This document shows, one piece after another, positions 62,493-64,000 of a stretch of 64,000 bases of DNA. The position numbers were made by a program, and so were the translations under genes. How positions within the stretch are numbered: the first letter of the stretch is position 1; every line of letters begins with the position of its first letter. The notes under the pieces are model-generated. The model had not been told where the DNA came from and ran no database searches. It saw nothing but the letters and a program-made list of their open reading frames with translations. This DNA comes from Solibacillus sp. FSL R7-0668 (lineage in GTDB: Bacteria; Bacillota; Bacilli; Bacillales_A; Planococcaceae), in NCBI RefSeq assembly GCF_038006205.1, contig NZ_JBBOUU010000001.1:312001-376000 (forward strand). Direction: 5' to 3'.

Positions 62493-63359
62493 ATGAATTT
62501 ATCGGCAATAACAGTGTCGCTTCCACTAGATGAAGAAACATATGAAGAACTGCAAAATTTATGTGAAGTCGCGGAATGTGATGGGCATATTTATACGCAA
62601 GTCATGAATTTACCAATCGCGCGTAGCTATGAATCACGCGGATTTTATGTGTTGGTTTATGATGATGATAAAAACGAGCTGATTGGTGCGGGAACGGCGA
62701 TTGATATAATGGGCTTAAATACCTTTGAATGGTCGGTGTTAGTGGCACCGATGTATCGTCAACTAGGTGTAGGCGGTGCGATTGTGAATGTATTAAAGGA
62801 TGGAATGGCGGCACGCGGAAGTGAAGGCGAACTGGCGTTAACAATCGAAGGATCTCACTTTGGCAAGGAGTTTTTAAGTAAGCTAGGCTATTTATATAGC
62901 TTTTCAGAGGCGACTTTAGAAGCGAAGGCAGAGGTATTACAGCAGCCGGGAGCAGTCAAGCTTCGTCCATTTATGCAAAAGGATACGGAGGCACTTGTAA
63001 CCATTTTTAGTGAGGCTTTTGGGGATATACGTGAGGAATCACTAGAGCTTATTGAATTTAACACGACAACGGAAGGGCTTGTCATGTGGACGGCGGAAGT
63101 GGGAGAGGAAGTAGTCGGAACGGTGACCACTCGTAAAGAGGGTGAAGTCGAGTGGATTACGGCCTTTGCGGTGGCGCCAAACAAGCAGGGGCAAGGGATT
63201 GGCACGCAAATTTTAAACATCGTCAAAGATTATGCGATTCGCCAGGATGAAAAAACGATACTATTAGACGTTGAAATCGAAAATGCCAGCGCATTACGCG
63301 TCTATGAAAAAGCAGGCTTCATGAAATCGATGCAGCTCGATTATTATATTTGTTTGTAA
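62493..63359 (+). CDS. Double GNAT-domain N-acetyltransferase
   Basis: 288 aa with two GCN5-type domains. The first (about 1-145) has the acetyl-CoA loop in degenerate form (VAPMYRQLGVGGAIVNVL). The second (about 152-288) is canonical: VKLRPFMQKDTEAL opening, FAVAPNKQGQGIGTQIL pyrophosphate loop and NASALRVYEKAGF. It should acetylate an amine; the substrate is unknown. ATG 62493 is behind TTGGAGTAGAAAG. Confidence 0.88.
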   Translation: MNLSAITVSLPLDEETYEELQNLCEVAECDGHIYTQVMNLPIARSYESRGFYVLVYDDDKNELIGAGTAIDIMGLNTFEWSVLVAPMYRQLGVGGAIVNVLKDGMAARGSEGELALTIEGSHFGKEFLSKLGYLYSFSEATLEAKAEVLQQPGAVKLRPFMQKDTEALVTIFSEAFGDIREESLELIEFNTTTEGLVMWTAEVGEEVVGTVTTRKEGEVEWITAFAVAPNKQGQGIGTQILNIVKDYAIRQDEKTILLDVEIENASALRVYEKAGFMKSMQLDYYICL

Positions 63360-63388
63360 AGGTTGAAGAGTATGTAGCAATAAAGAAA

Positions 63389-63427
63389 AGGTCAAAACCC
63401 TTAATAGGAGGGGTTTTGACCTTTTTC
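63389..63427. terminator. Bidirectional terminator
   Basis: Perfect 12-bp stem AGGTCAAAACCC (63389-63400) with GGGTTTTGACCT (63411-63422), 10-base loop, T-run after, A-rich before. Confidence 0.95.
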
Positions 63428-63435
63428 TATTGCCT

Positions 63436-64000
63436 TCACATCAAAAATGCTTCTTTTGAAGGACCGATTATATACAGCTCGTGCATTGCGCGGGTGAGGG
63501 CGACATAGAGGAGCTTGCGGTCGATTGAATTGTCGTAATAGGGTGCCTCAAATGATGCGATGATGACCGCATCAAACTCCAGCCCTTTTGCTAAGTGACT
63601 AGGCACGACGAGGAGCTTCTGCTGATCAATCGCCGAATTTTCGTCCAATATTTGTGCGGGAAACTCGGCCTTTTCCAGCTGCTTCACAATTGATTTCGCT
63701 TCTTTTGTCGTTTTGCAAATGAGTGCGATAGACTGATGGTTGCTTGCTTTAATTTGCTCGACAATTTGGGTAATGGTTTTGACATTTAGGGCTTGTTGTT
63801 CGATAAATTGAGGCTGCTTACCATGTCTTACAACGGGTTCGACAAGTGGTAGGTCCTCGTCCATTTGCATGAGAATGTCATTGGCTACTTCCATAATTTC
63901 AATCGTTGTGCGGTAGCTTTTTTGCAGTGTCGCATAGGTGGCGCGTGGGAATAGATCAAGCACGGGCTGCCAATCCGTTAAGGAACGATAGCTGTGGATG
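63436..64000 (-). CDS. helD: HelD-type UvrD-like helicase / RNA polymerase recycling factor (5' part outside window)
   Basis: C-terminal 187 residues of a superfamily 1 helicase; the frame is open to the window edge, with IHSYRSLTDWQPVLDLF before the internal GTG at 63963. Motif IV-VI landmarks are QKSYRTTIEIMEVANDI, VVPSHLAKGLEFDAVII and YVALTRAMHELYIIG. The SYRTT-x-EIM form and the short C-terminus fit HelD, which removes stalled RNA polymerase from DNA, better than UvrD or PcrA. The N-terminal coiled-coil that would confirm it lies outside the window. Confidence 0.78.
   Translation of the reverse strand, partial: IHSYRSLTDWQPVLDLFPRATYATLQKSYRTTIEIMEVANDILMQMDEDLPLVEPVVRHGKQPQFIEQQALNVKTITQIVEQIKASNHQSIALICKTTKEAKSIVKQLEKAEFPAQILDENSAIDQQKLLVVPSHLAKGLEFDAVIIASFEAPYYDNSIDRKLLYVALTRAMHELYIIGPSKEAFLM

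Noticed and set aside
1-64000. Insertion sequences, prophage, CRISPR arrays, tRNA or rRNA genes
   Set aside because: No transposase or phage protein, no regular repeat-spacer array and no tRNA-like or rRNA sequence was found on reading through.

Overview
The window is a 64-kb piece of an AT-rich Firmicutes chromosome. Ribosome binding sites are strong AGGAGG type, TTG and GTG starts are frequent, and most genes end in a U-tailed hairpin. The gene set (S-box riboswitch, soluble HemAT, PdaC-type deacetylase, KipI/KipA-type 5-oxoprolinase, lysine 6-dehydrogenase, Fur box) points to Bacillales. A Planococcaceae relative such as Solibacillus or Lysinibacillus is my inference, not a proven assignment. 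I see no rRNA, tRNA, insertion sequence, prophage or CRISPR array.

Layout. 1-8484: one long operon with a LIV-type ABC importer (binding protein cut by the window edge, two ATPases, two permeases), followed with overlapping or very short junctions by a thiolase-fold FabH-like protein, an alpha/beta hydrolase, a FabG-like reductase and an acyl-CoA synthetase. It reads as uptake plus CoA-dependent catabolism of an unidentified substrate. 8576-12842: an MMPL exporter with its own two-component system. 12971-17259: a PfkB sugar kinase, a candidate structured RNA, an ECF sigma/anti-sigma operon, an HD phosphohydrolase and a YjfB-like peptide. 17533-25265: a LysM-3D cell-wall protein, a Cu/Zn SOD lipoprotein, a TAXI-TRAP transporter operon, a short transcript encoding a 47-aa acidic peptide, an M20 amidohydrolase and a FhuF-like iron reductase. 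25374-34335: a DUF4395 protein, a Fur-box promoter driving an apparent small RNA, a DMT exporter, peptidase T, a YhhN protein, a large unknown membrane protein, two tandem paralogs of unknown function, a nitroreductase and a DASS carboxylate transporter.

34691-38371: sulfur/methionine genes, with a complete SAM-I riboswitch and terminator in front of metY, and a short homoserine dehydrogenase nearby. 38476-41572: a second two-component system with a previously easy-to-miss 44-aa membrane protein between regulator and kinase. 41695-46089: a phosphoesterase, UppP, HemAT, an intergenic repeat and an AIM24 protein. 46293-50211: a lysine-degradation operon (aldehyde dehydrogenase, lysine 6-dehydrogenase, acyl-CoA dehydrogenase). 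50363-54639: a secreted beta-propeller protein and a MacB-type ABC pair. 54684-57167: 5-oxoprolinase genes split into divergent units. 57187-64000: a PdaC-like deacetylase, a split ThrE exporter, a PAS-GGDEF-EAL protein, a double GNAT protein and the 3' end of helD.

The observations most worth following up are the Fur-controlled RNA at about 25845-25972, the orphan transporter/thiolase-fold catabolic operon, the 47-aa acidic peptide transcript, the structured RNA at 14068-14262, the 11-bp tandem repeat over the MMPL promoter, and the palindrome shared by the second two-component operon and the ABC operon.
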